This document shows positions 37,813-49,813 of a stretch of DNA of 64,000 nt, piece by piece. Position 1 is the first letter of the stretch. Every line of letters begins with the position of its first letter. Source of the stretch: Colletes latitarsis (Eukaryota; Arthropoda; Insecta; Hymenoptera; Colletidae); the NCBI RefSeq assembly GCF_051014445.1, contig NW_027488368.1, positions 26,014,001 to 26,078,000 of the forward strand. The letters run 5' to 3'. The notes under the pieces are model-generated. The model had not been told where the DNA came from. It did not search any database and saw only the letters and a list, made by a program, of their open reading frames with translations. The translations under genes and the position numbers were made by a program.

Positions 37813-39497
37813 GATCATGGGTTTTTTTTGGTTAGGATCACGTATAAATGTGGTGTCACATAGAAATTGTCAATTCCACCTGGATTCGATCAATGTTTTT
37901 GAGGATAACACCGGTTATGTCTAGGATAGGTCTGGTATTCGCAATCATCTGGCTCATACTTTCGCATCTTTCGCATTCCTGTAGGCCAGCTCCTGGGCAC
38001 CTTCTGGTTTGTGATCATGTAGTAATGTGGTGCCACACTGAAGCAGTCAAATAAACCTGCTTCCGATTCTTATTTTAGAGGGTAACGCCGGTTATGTCTG
38101 TGTTAGGACTGGTATTTGCAATCATCTGCCTCATACTTTCGCATTTTTCGCATTCATGTTGGCCAGATCCTGGGCTTTTTCTGGTTTGGATCACGTAATT
38201 ATGTGGTACCACACTGAAGCTGTCAATTAAACCTGGTTCCGATTAATATTTTCGAGGATAACGCCGGTTTTGCCTAGGATAGGTCTGGTACTTGCCATCA
38301 TCTTGCTCATACTATCGCATTTTTCGCATACTTGAATGGCCAGATCCTGGGCTTCTTCTGGTGTGGATCACGTAGTAATGTGGCACCACACTGAAATAGT
38401 CAATAAAACCTGGTTCCGATTAATATTTCAGAAGAGAACGCCGGTTACGTCTGTGATAGGTCTGGTATTTGCAATCATCTGCCTCATAATTTCGCATTTT
38501 CCGTATACTTGATGGCCAGATCCTGGGTTTTTTTTGGTTAAGGGCACGTATTAATGTGGTACCATACAGAAATAATCAATTCAACCTGGATTCGAAGAAT
38601 ATTTTAGAAGGATAACGCCGGTTATGTCTGGGTTAGGTCTGGTATTTGCCATCATCTGCCACATAATTTCGCATTTCTCGCTTTCTTGTTGGCCAGATCC
38701 TGGGTTATCTTTGGTTAGGATCACGTATTAATGTGGTGCCACACAGAAATAATCAATCCAACCTAGATTCGATCAATATTTTAGAGGATAACACCGGTTA
38801 TGTCTGGGTTAGGTCTGGTATTTGCAATCATCTGGCTCATACTTTCGCATCTTTCGCATTCCTGTAGGCCAGCTCCTGGGCTTTTTCTGGTTTGTGATCA
38901 CGTAGTAATGTGTTACCACACTGAAGCAGTCAAATAAACCTGCTTCCGATTAATATTTTAGAGGATAACACCGGTTATGTCTGGGTTAGGTCTGGTATTT
39001 GCCATCATCTAGCTCATACTTTCGCATCTTTCGCATACTTCAATGGCCAGATCCTGGGTTTTTTCTGGTTAGAATCACCTATTAATGTGGTGCCACACTG
39101 AAATAGTCAATTCAACCTGGATTCGATCTATATTTTAGAGGATAACGCCGGTTATGTCTGGGTTAGGTCTGCTACTTGCCATCATCTAGCGCATACTTTC
39201 GCATTTTTCGCATACTTGTTGGCCAGATCATGGGTTTTTTTTGGTTGGGATCACGTATTAATGTGGTGTCACATAGAAATAGTCAATTCCACCTTGATTC
39301 GATCAATATTTTAGAGGATAACACCAGTTATGTCTGTGTTAGGTCTGGTATTTGCAATCATCTGCCTCATACTCTCGCATATTTCGCATACTTGAATAGC
39401 CAGATCCTGGGCTTTTTCTGGTCTGTGATCACGTAGTAACGTGTTACCACACTGTAATGGTCAACTATACCTGGTTCCGATTACTATTTTAGAGGAT
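37813..39497. repeat. 14-mer repeat, unit 2 (partial)
   Basis: Colinear with 35,336-37,020 at offset 2,477 and diverging after about 39,497, where GATAAAGCCGG replaces GATAACGCCGG. Scattered base changes are present (for example ATAGAAATTG for ATAGAAATAG, TTGCTCATACTATCG for TAGCTCATACTTTCG), so this duplication looks older than the 8-mer and 7-mer pairs further right. Confidence 0.83.
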
Positions 39498-40020
39498 AAA
39501 GCCGGTTATGTCTGTGTTAGGTCTGGTATTTGCAATCATCTGCCTCATACTTTCGCAATTTTCGCATACTTATTGGCCAGATCCTGGGTTTTTTTCTCGT
39601 TAGGATCATGTATTAATGTGGTGCCACACAGAAATAGTCAATTCAACGTGGATTCGATCAATATTTTAGAGGATAACACCGGTTGTGTCTGGGTTACGTC
39701 TGGTATTTGCAATCATCTGCCTCATAATTTCGCATTTTTCGTATACTTGATGGCCAGATCCTGGGTTTTTTTTGGTTAAGATCACGTATTAATGTGGTAC
39801 CATACAGAAATAATCAATTCAACCTAGATTCGCTCAATATTTTAGAGGATAACACCGGTTATGTCTGGGTTAGGTCTGGTATTTGCAATCATCTGGCTCA
39901 TACTTTCGCATCTTTCGCATTCCTGTAGGCCAGCTCCTGGGCTTTTTCTGGTTTGTGGTCACGCAGTAATGTGTTACCACACTGAAGCAGTCAAATAAAC
40001 CTGCTTCCGATTAATATTTT
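39498..40020. repeat. Transitional monomers, mosaic of two other regions
   Basis: The first part (GATAAAGCCGG to TTAGGATCATGTATT) matches 44,622-44,730 and 46,037-46,150; the second part, from about 39,720 (CATAATTTCGCATTTTTCG, GATGGCCAG, GGTTAAGATCACG), matches 46,793-47,080. Order and orientation are kept. Confidence 0.72.
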
Positions 40021-43000
40021 GGAGGATAACGCCGGTTATGACTGTGTTAGGTCTGGTATTTGCAATCATCTGCCTCATACTTTCGCATCTTTCGCATTCC
40101 TGTGGGCCATCTCCTGGGCATTTTCAGATTCAGATCACGTAGTAATGGGGTACCACACTGAAGCAGTAAATTAAACCTGGTTCCGATTAATATTTTAGAG
40201 GATAACGCCGGTTATGTCTGGGCTAGTTATGGTATTTGCAATCATGTGGCTCATACTTTCGCATTATGCGCATACTTGAATGGCCAGATCCTGGGCTTTT
40301 TCTGGTTTGGGTCACGTAGTAATGTGGTACCACACTGAAATAGTCAATAAAACCTGGTTCCGATTAACATTTTAGAGGAGAACGCCGGTTACGTCTGGGT
40401 TAGGTCTGGTATTTGCAACCATCTGCCACATAATTTCGCATTTTTCGCTTTCTTGTTGGACAGATCGTGGGTTTTCTTTGGTTAGGATCACGTATTAATG
40501 TGGTGCCACACTGAAATAATCAATTCAACGTGGATTCGATCAATATTTTAGAGGATGACACCGGCTATGTCTGGGTTGCGTCCGGCATTTGCAATCATCT
40601 GCCCCATACTTTCGCAATTTTCGCCACTTGTTGGCCAGATCCTGGGCTTGTTCTGATTTGGATCACGTAGTCATGTGGTACCACAGTGAGACAGTCAATT
40701 TAACCTGGTTCCGATTAGCATTTTCAAGGATAACGCCGGATATGTCTGGGTTAGTTCTGGTATTTGCAATCATCTGGCTCATACTTTCGCATTTTTCGCA
40801 TACTTGAATGGCCAGATCCTCGGTTTTGTTCTGGATAGGATCACGTATTAATGTGGTACCACACTGAAATGTAATCAATAAAACCTGGTTCCGATTAATA
40901 TTTTAGAGGAGAGCGCCGGTTATACCTGAGATACGTCTGGTATTTGCCGTCATCTAGCTCATACTTTCGCATCTTTGGCATACTTGAATGGCAAGATTCT
41001 GGGCTTTTTCTGGTTAGGATCACGTGTCAATATGGTACCACACTAAGATAGTCAACGCAACCTGTATTCCATCAATACTTTAGAGGATGACACCGGTTAT
41101 GCCTGGGTTAGTTATGTTATTTGCAATCATCTGCCTGATACTTTCGCATCTTACGCATTCCTGTAGGCCAGCTCCTGGGCATATTCTGATTCAGATCACG
41201 TAGGAATGTGGTACCACACTGAAGCAGTCAATTAAACCTGGTTCCGATTAATATTTTCGACGATAGCACCGGTTATGTCTGGGTTAGTTCTGGTATTCGC
41301 CATCATCTGGCTCATACTTTCGCATTTTTCGCATACTTAAATGGCCAGATCCTGGGTTTTGTTCTGGTTAGGATCACGTATTAATGTGGTGCCACACAGA
41401 AATAGGCAATTCCACCTGGATTCGATCAATATTTTAGAGGATAACACCGGTTATGTCTTGGTTAGGTCTGGTACTTGCAATCATCTGGCTCATAGTTTCG
41501 CATCTTTCGCATACTTGTTGGCCAGATCCTGGGCATTTTCTGATTTGAATCACGTAGTAATGTGGTACCACAGTGAAACAGTCAATTAAACCTGGTTCCG
41601 ATTAGCATTTTCAAGGATAACGCCGGTTATGTCTGGGAAAGTTCTGGTATTTGCAATCATCTGGCTCATACTTTCGCATTTTTCGCATACTTGTTGGCCA
41701 GATCCTGGGTTTTTTTTTGGTTGGGATCACGTATTAATGTGGTGCCACACAGAAATAATCAATTCAACCTGGGTTCGATCAATATTCTAGAAGGATAACG
41801 CCGGTATGCCTGGGTTAGGTCTGGTATTTGCAATCAAGTGGCTCATACTTTCGTATTTTCCGCTTACTTGTTGGCCAGATCCTGGGCTTTTTCTGGTTTG
41901 GATCACGTAGTAATGTGGTACCACACCGAAACAGTCAATTCAAGCAGGTTGCGATTAATATTTTAGAGGATAACGCCGATTATGTCTGCGTTACGTCTGG
42001 TATTTGCAATCATCTGCCTCATACTTTCGCATTTTTCGCATACTTGAATGGACAGATCCTGGGTTTTTTTCTGGCAGGATCACGTGTCAATGTGGTACCA
42101 CACTGAGATAGTCAATTCAACCTGTATTCGATCAATATTTTAGAGGATGACACCGGTTACGTCTGGCTCAGGTCTGGTATTTGCCATCATCTAGCACATA
42201 CATTCGCATTTTTCGCATACTTGAATGGCCTGATCCTGGGTTTTTTTCTGGTTAGGATCACGTGTCAATGCGGTACCACACTGAGATAGTCAACTCAACC
42301 TGTATTCGATCAATACTTTAGAGGATGACACCGGTTATGCCTGGGTTAGTTATGGTATTTGCAATCATCTGCCTGATACTTTCAAATCTTACGCATTCCT
42401 GCAGGCCAGCTCCTGGACATTTTCTGATTCAGATCAGGTAGGAATGTGGTACCACACTGAAGCAGTCTGTTAAACCTGGTTCCGATTAATATTTTACAGG
42501 ATAACGCCGGTTATGTCTGGGTTAGTTGTGGTATTTGCAATCATCTGCCTCATACGTTCGCATTTTTCGCATACTTGTTGGCCAGATCCTGGGCTTTTTC
42601 TGATTTGGATCACGTAGTAATGTGGTACCACAGTGAAACGGTTAATTATACCTGGTTCCGCATAATATTTTCGGGGATAACGTCGGTTATGTCTGGGTTA
42701 GTTCTGGTATTTGCAATCATCTGGCTCATAGTTTCGCATCTTTCGCATACTTGTTGGCCAGATCCTGGGCTTTTTCTGATTTGGATCACGTAGTAATGTG
42801 GTACCACAGTGAAACAGTCAATTAAACCTGGTTCCGATTAGCATTTTCAAGGATAACGCCGGTTATGTCTGGGTTAGTTCTGGTATTTGCCATCATCTGG
42901 CCCAAACATTCGCATTTTTCGCATACTTGACTGGCCAGATCCTGGGTTTTTTTCTTGTTAGGATCACGTATTAATGTGGTGCCACACAGAAATAGTCAAT

Positions 43001-43875
43001 AGTACCTGGTTCCGATTAATATTGTAGAGGATAACACCGGTTATGTCAAGGGTTGCGTCTGGTATTTGGAATCATCTGCCTCATACTTTCGCATTTTTCG
43101 CATTCTTGTCGGCTAGATCCTGGGCTTTTCCTGATTTGGATCACGTACTAATGTGGTACCACACTGAAGCAGTCAATTAAATCTGGTTCCGATTAATATT
43201 TTCGAGGATAACGCCGGTTATGTCTGAGCTAGTTCTGGTATTTGCAGTCATCTGCCTCACACTTTCGCATTTTTAGCATCCTTGTCGACCCGATCCTCGG
43301 TTTTTTTCTGGGTAGGATCACGTATTAATGTGGTGCCACACAGAAGTAGTCAATTCCACCTTGATTCGATCAATATTTTAGAGGATAACACCGGCTATGT
43401 CTGGGTTACGTTTGGTATTTACAATCATCTGCCTCATACTTTCGCATTATCCGCATACTTGTTGGACAGATCCTGGTCTTTTTCTTATTTGGATAACGTA
43501 TAAACGTGGTGCCACACAGAAATAGTCAATTCCACCTGGAGTCGATCAATATCTTAGAGGAGAACGCCGGTTATGTCTGTGTTAGGTCTGGTATTTGCCA
43601 TCATCTAGCTCATACTCTCGCATTTTTCGCATACTTGAATGGCCAGAACCTGGGTTTTTTCTGGTTTCGATCACGTATTAATGTGGTACCACACTGAAAT
43701 AATCAACTCAACCTGTATTCGATCAATATTTTAGAGGATGACACCGGTTAGGTCTGGGTTGCGTCAGGTATTCGCAATCATCTGGCTCATACTTTCGCAT
43801 TTCTCGCATACTAGTTGGTCAGATCCTGGGCCTTTTCTGGTTTGGATCTGGTAGTGATGTGGTACCACTCTGAAG
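40021..43875. repeat. Divergent satellite monomers with faint 7-mer period
   Basis: About 22 monomers carrying many private changes and no clean HOR. One older relation is visible: about 41,000-41,640 resembles 42,238-42,876 at offsets of 1,236-1,238 bp (7 monomers), sharing CACGTGTCAAT, ACTTTAGAGGATGACACC, CTGCCTGATAC and CATAGTTTCGC but with several substitutions. Unusual local forms include TTCTCATTATTCG-type changes and shortened GGTATGCC near 41,803. No gene or foreign insertion is seen. Confidence 0.78.
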
Positions 43876-45292
43876 TAGTCAATTAAACCTGGTTCGGATT
43901 AATATTTTATTGGAGAACGCCGGTTACGTCTGTGTTCGGTCTGGTATTTGCAATCATCTGCCTCATAATTTCGAATTATTCGCATACTTGTTGGCCACGT
44001 CCTGGGTTTTTTTCTGTTTAGGATCTCGTATTAACGTGGCGCCAAACAGAAGTAGTCAATTCAACCTGGATTCGATCAATATTATGGAGGATAGCACCGG
44101 TTATGTCTGGGTTACGTCCGGTATTCGCAATCATCTGGCTAATACTTTCGCACTTTTCGCATTCTTGCCAGCCAGATCCCGGGTTTTTTTCTGGTTAGGA
44201 TCACGTATTAATGTGGTGCCAGACAGAAATCGTCAATTCCACCTGGATTCGATCAATATTTTAGAGGATAACACCGCCTGTGACTGGGTTACGTCTGGTA
44301 TTTGCAATCATCTACCTCATACTTTCGCATTTTTCGCATTCTTGAATAGCCAGATCCTGGGCTTTTACTGTTCTGGAACACGTAGCAATATGTGTTCCCA
44401 CACTGTAACAGTCAACTAAACCTGGTTCCGATTAATATTTTAGAGGATAACGCCGGTTATGTCTGGGTTAGGTCTGGTATTTGCCATCATCTGGCTCATA
44501 CTTTCGCATCTTTCGCATACTCGTTGGCCAGATCCTGGGGTTTTTTCTGGTTATGATCACGTAGTAATGTGGTAGCTCACTGTTACAGTCAATTAAACCT
44601 GGATCCGATTAATATTTTAGAGGATAAAGCCGGTTATGTCTGTGCTAGGTCTGGTATTTGCAATCATCTGCCTCATACTTTCGCAATTTTCGCATACTTA
44701 TTGGCCAGATCCTGGGTTTTTTTCTGGTTAGGATCATGTATTAATGTGGTGCCACACAGAAATAGTCAATTCAACGTGGATTCGATCAATATTTTAGAGG
44801 ATAACACCGGTTGTGTCTGGGTTACGTCTGGTATTTGCAATCATCTGCCTCATACTTTCGCATTTTTCGCATTCTTGTTGGCCAGATCCAGGGTTTTTTT
44901 CTTGTTAGGATCAGGTATTAATGTGGTGCCACACAGAAATATTCAATTAAACCTGGTTCCGATTCTTATTTTAGCGGGTAACGCCGGTTATGACTGTGTT
45001 AGGACTGGTATTTGCAATCATCTGCCTCATACTTTCGCATTCTTCGCATTCATGTTGGCCAGATCCTGGGCTTTTTCTGGTTTGGATCACGTAATAATGT
45101 GGTACCACACTGAAGCTGTCAATTAAGCCTGGATCCGATTAATATTTTCGAGGATAACGCCGGTTTTGCCTGGGATAGGTCTGGTACTTGCCATCATCTA
45201 GCTCATACTTTTGCATTTTTCGCATAGTTGAGTGGCCAGATCCTGGACTTTTTCTGGTGTGGATTACGTAGTAATGTGGCACCACACTGAAA
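43876..45292. repeat. 8-mer repeat, unit 1 (1,417 bp)
   Basis: Eight monomers beginning TAGTCAATTAAACC with GGTTCGGATT and TTTTATTGGAGAACG. Marks include GTGGCGCCAAACAG near 44,036, ATTATGGAGGATAGC, GTGCCAGACAG and CACCGCCTGTGACTGGG. It contains GCAATATGTGTTCCC near 44,389 where unit 2 has GTAATGTGTTCCC, a 2-bp difference. The long open frame across 43,910-44,419 is only the 59-codon satellite frame. Confidence 0.9.
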
Positions 45293-46707
45293 TAGTCAAT
45301 TAAACCTGGTTCGGATTAATATTTTATTGGAGAACGCCGGTTACGTCTGTGTTCGGTCTGGTATTTGCAATCATCTGCCTCATAATTTCGAATTATTCGC
45401 ATACTTGTTGGCCACGTCCTGGGTTTTTTTCTGTTTAGGATCTCGTATTAACGTGGCGCCAAACAGAAGTAGTCAATTCAACCTGGATTCGATCAATATT
45501 ATGGAGGATAGCACCGGTTATGTCTGGGTTACGTCCGGTATTCGCAATCATCTGGCTAATACTTTCGCACTTTTCGCATTCTTGCCAGCCAGATCCCGGG
45601 TTTTTTTCTGGTTAGGATCACGTATTAATGTGGTGCCAGACAGAAATCGTCAATTCCACCTGGATTCGAGCAATATTTTAGAGGATAACACCGCCTGTGA
45701 CTGGGTTACGTCTGGTATTTGCAATCATCTACCTCATACTTTCGCATTTTTCGCATTCTTGAATAGCCAGATCCTGGGCTTTTTCTGTTCTGGAACACGT
45801 AGTAATGTGTTCCCACACTGTAACAGTCAACTAAACCTGGTTCCGATTAATATTTTAGAGGATAACGCCGGTTATGTCTGGGTTAGGTCTGGTATTTGCC
45901 ATCATCTGGCTCATACTTTCGCATCTTTCGCATACTCGTTGGCCAGATCCTGGGGTTTTTTCTGGTTATGATCACGTAGTAATGTGGTAGCTCACTGTTA
46001 CAGTCAATTAAACCTGGATCCGATTAATATTTTAGAGGATAAAGCCGGTTATGTCTGTGCTAGGTCTGGTATTTGCAATCATCTGCCTCATACTTTCGCA
46101 ATTTTCGCATACTTATTGGCCAGATCCTGGGTTTTTTTCTGGTTAGGATCATGTATTAATGTGGTGCCACACAGAAATAGTCAATTCAACGTGGATTCGA
46201 TCAATATTTTAGAGGATAACACCGGTTGTGTCTGGGTTACGTCTGGTATTTGCAATCATCTGCCTCATACTTTCGCATTTTTCGCATTCTTGTTGGCCAG
46301 ATCCAGGGTTTTTTTCTTGTTAGGATCAGGCATTAATGTGGTGCCACACAGAAATATTCAATTAAACCTGGTTCCGATTCTTATTTTAGCGGGTAACGCC
46401 GGTTATGACTGTGTTAGGACTGGTATTTGCAATCATCTGCCTCATACTTTCGCATTCTTCGCATTCATGTTGGCCAGATCCTGGGCTTTTTCTGGTTTGG
46501 ATCACGTAATAATGTGGTACCACACTGAAGCTGTCAATTAAACCTGGATCCGATTAATATTTTCGAGGATAACGCCGGTTTTGCCTGGGATAGGTCTGGT
46601 ACTTGCCATCATCTAGCTCATACTTTTGCATTTTTCGCATAGTTGAGTGGCCAGATCCTGGACTTTTTCTGGTGTGGATTACGTAGTAATGTGGCACCAC
46701 ACTGAAA
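45293..46707. repeat. 8-mer repeat, unit 2 (1,415 bp)
   Basis: Near-identical to 43,876-45,292. Differences noticed are the 2-bp length change, TTTTTCTGTTCTGG for TTTTACTGTTCTGG, GATTCGAGCAAT for GATTCGATCAAT, CAGGCATT for CAGGTATT and AATTAAACC for AATTAAGCC. A third, more diverged partial relative lies at about 55,250-55,860. The window's longest open frame (214 codons, 45,327-45,971) lies here and is a satellite frame. Confidence 0.9.
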
Positions 46708-47821
46708 TAGTCAATAAAACCAGGTTCCGATTAATATTTGAGAAGAGAACGCCGGTTACGTCTGTGTTAGGTCTGGTATTTGCAATCATCTGCCTCATAA
46801 TTTCGCATTTTTCGTATACTTGATGGCCAGATCCTGGGTTTTTTTTGGTTAAGATCACGTATTAATGTGGTACCATACAGAAATAATCAATTCAACCTAG
46901 ATTCGATCAATATTTTAGAGGATAACACCGGTTATGTCTGGGTTAGGTCTGGTATTTGCAATCATCTGGCTCATACTTTCGCATCTTTCGCATTCCTGTA
47001 GGCCAGCTCCTGGGCTATTTCTGGTTTGTGGTCACGCAGTAATGTGTTACCACACTGAAGCAGTCAAATAAACCTGCTTCCGATTAATATTTTAGAGGAT
47101 AACACCGGTTATGTCTGTGTTAGGTCTGGTATTTGCCATCATCTAGCTCATACTTTCGCATCTTTCGCATACTTGAGTGGCTTGATCCCGGGTTTTCTCT
47201 GGTTAGAATCACCTATTAATGTGGTGCCACACTGAAATAGTCAATTCAACCTGGATTCATTCTATATTTTAGAGGATAACACCGGTTATGTCTGGGTTAC
47301 GTCTGGTATTTGCAATCATCTGCCACATACTTTCGCTTTTTTCGCATACTTGAATACCCAGATCCTGGGCTTTTTCTGATTTGGATCACGTAGTAATGTG
47401 GCACCACAGTGAAACAGCCAATTAAACCTGGTTCCGATTAGCATTTTCAAGGCTAACGCCGGTTATGTCTTGGTTAGGTCTGGTATTTGCCATCATCTAG
47501 CTCATACTTTCGCATCTTTCGCATACTTGAATGGCCAGAACCTTGGTTTTTTCTGGTTAGAATCACCTGTTAATGTGGTGCCACACTGAAATAGTCAATT
47601 CAACCTGGATTCGATCTATATTTTAGAGGATAACGCCGGTTGTGTCTGGGTTACGTCTGGTATTTGCAATCATCTGCCTCATATTGTCGCATTTTTCGCA
47701 TACATGATGGCCAGATCCTGGGTTTTGTTCTGGTTAGGATCACGTATTAATGTGGTACCACACTGAAATATAATCAATTAAACCTGGTTCCGATTAATAT
47801 TTTAGAGGAGAACGACGGTTA
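46708..47821. repeat. HOR-derived mixed monomers
   Basis: Resembles the m5-m9 part of the central HOR (CATAATTTCGCATTTTTCG, GATGGCCAG, GTGGTACCATACAG, CCTAGATTCGATC, GTGTTACCACACTGAAG, CACCTATTAATG), then from about 47,100 matches 34,540-35,230. It carries more substitutions than the HOR core. Confidence 0.75.
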
Positions 47822-49060
47822 TGTCTGGGTTACGTCTGGTATTTGCAATTATCTGCCTCATACATTCGCATTTTTCGCACACTTGTTGGCCAGATCCTGG
47901 GCTTTTCTGATTTGGGTCACGTACTAATGTGGTACCACAGTGAAACAGTCAATTAAACCTGGTACCGATTAATATTTTCGAGGATAACGCCGGTTATGTC
48001 TGGGTTAGTTCTGGTATTCGCATTCATCTAGCTCATACTTTCGCATATTTCGCATTCCTGTAGGCCAGCTCCTGTGCTTTTTCTGGTTTGTGATCACGTA
48101 GTAATGTGGTGCCATACAGAAATAGTCAACTCAACCTGGATTCGATCAATATTTTAGAGGATAACGCCGGTTATGTCTGGGTTAGGTCTGCTACTTGCCA
48201 TCAGCTAGCTCATACTTACCCATTTTTCGCATACTTGTTGGCCAGATCATGGGTTTTTTTTTGGTTGGGATGACGTAGTAATGTGGTGCCACATAGATAT
48301 AGTCAATTCCACCTGGATTCGATCAATATTTTAGAGGATAACACCGGTTATGTCTGGGTTACGACTGGTATTCGCATTCATCTTGCTGATACTTTCGCAT
48401 TCTTCGCATTCTTGTTGGCCAGAGCATGGGTTTTTTTTTGGTTAGGATCACGTATTAATGTGGTGCCACACAGAAATAGTCAATTCAACGTGGATTCGAT
48501 CAATATTTTAGAGGATAACACCGGTTATGTCTGGGATAGTTCTGGTATTCGCATTCATCTAGCTCATACTTTCGCACCTTTCGCAGTCCTGTAGGCCAGC
48601 TCCTGGGCTTTTTCTGGTTTATGATCACGTAGTAATGAGGTACCTCACTGTTACAGTCAATTAAACTTGGTTCCGATTAATATTTTGGAGGACAACACCG
48701 GCTATGTCTGGGTTACGTCTGGTATTTGCAAACATCTGACTCATACTTTCGCATTTTTCGCATACTTGAATAACCAGATCCTGGGCTTTTTCTGGTTTGT
48801 GATCACGTAGTAACGTGTTACCACACTGTAACGGTCAACTATACCTGGTTCCGATTACTATTTTAGAGGATAACGCCGGATATGTCTGGGTTAGGTCTGG
48901 TATTTGCCATCATCTGGCTCATACTTTCGCATTTATCGTATACTTGAATGGCCATATCCTGGGTTTTGTTTTGGTTACGAAAACGTATTAATGTGGTTCC
49001 ACACTGAAGCAGTCAATTAAACCTAGTTCCGATCTATATTTTAGAGGATAACACCGGTTG
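47822..49060. repeat. 7-mer repeat, unit 1 (1,239 bp)
   Basis: Seven monomers starting near TGTCTGGGTTACGTCTGG. Marks are TGCAATTATCTGCC, CTGTGCTTTTTCTGG near 48,071, TCTGCTACTTGCCATCAGC, CACATAGATATAG and GATCATGGG-type sites. The last monomers of this unit are not repeated further on. Confidence 0.83.
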
Positions 49061-49813
49061 TGTCTGGGTTACGTCTGGTATTTGTAATTATCTGCCTCAT
49101 ACATTCGCATTTTTCGCACACTTGTTGGCCAGATCCTGGGCTTTTCTGATTTGGATCACGTACTAATGTGGTACCACAGTGAAACAGTCAATTAAACCTG
49201 GTACCGATTAATATTTTCGAGGATAACGCCGGTTATGTCTGGGTTAGTTCTGGTATTCGCATTCATCTAGCTCATACTTTCGCATATTTCGCATTCCTGT
49301 AGGCCAGCTCCTGTGCTTTTTCTGGTTTGTGATCACGTAGTAATGTGGTGCCATACAGAAATAGTCAACTCAACCTGGATTCGATCAATATTTTAGAGGA
49401 TAACGCCGGTTATGTCTGGGTTAGGTCTGCTACTTGCCATCAGCTAGCTCATACTTACGCATTCTTCGCATACTTGTTCGCCAGATCATGGGTTTTTTTT
49501 TGGTTGGGATGATGTAGTAATGTGGTGCCACATAGATATAGTCAATTCCACCTGGATTCCATCAATATTTTAGAGGATAACACCGGTTATGTCTGGGTTA
49601 CGACTGGTATTCGCATTCATCTTGCTCATACTTTCGCATTCTTCGCATTCTTGTTGGCCAGATCATGGGTTTTTTTTTGGTTAGGATCACGTATTAATGT
49701 GGTGCCACACAGAAATAGTCAATTCAACGTGGATTCGATCAATATTTTAGAGGATAACACCGGTTATGTCTGGGATAGTTCTGGTATTCGCATTCATCTA
49801 GCTCATACTTTCG
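49061..49813. repeat. 7-mer repeat, unit 2 (partial)
   Basis: Colinear with 47,822-48,574 at offset 1,239. It diverges after TCGCATTTTTCGCATAGTTG, where unit 1 reads TCGCACCTTTCGCAG. Single-base differences include GTAATTATC for GCAATTATC and GATGATGTAG for GATGACGTAG. Confidence 0.83.

Noticed and set aside
40021..43875. Possible unique or genic island in the most divergent region
   Set aside because: All landmarks remain at satellite spacing; the region is only more mutated.
45327..45971. Longest open frame (214 codons, + strand), with others at 44,569-45,126, 45,984-46,541, 43,910-44,419 and 58,427-58,891
   Set aside because: The translation repeats every 59 residues in step with the monomer, shows no known domain, and the frame is lost wherever monomer length is not a multiple of three. 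It is satellite, not a gene.
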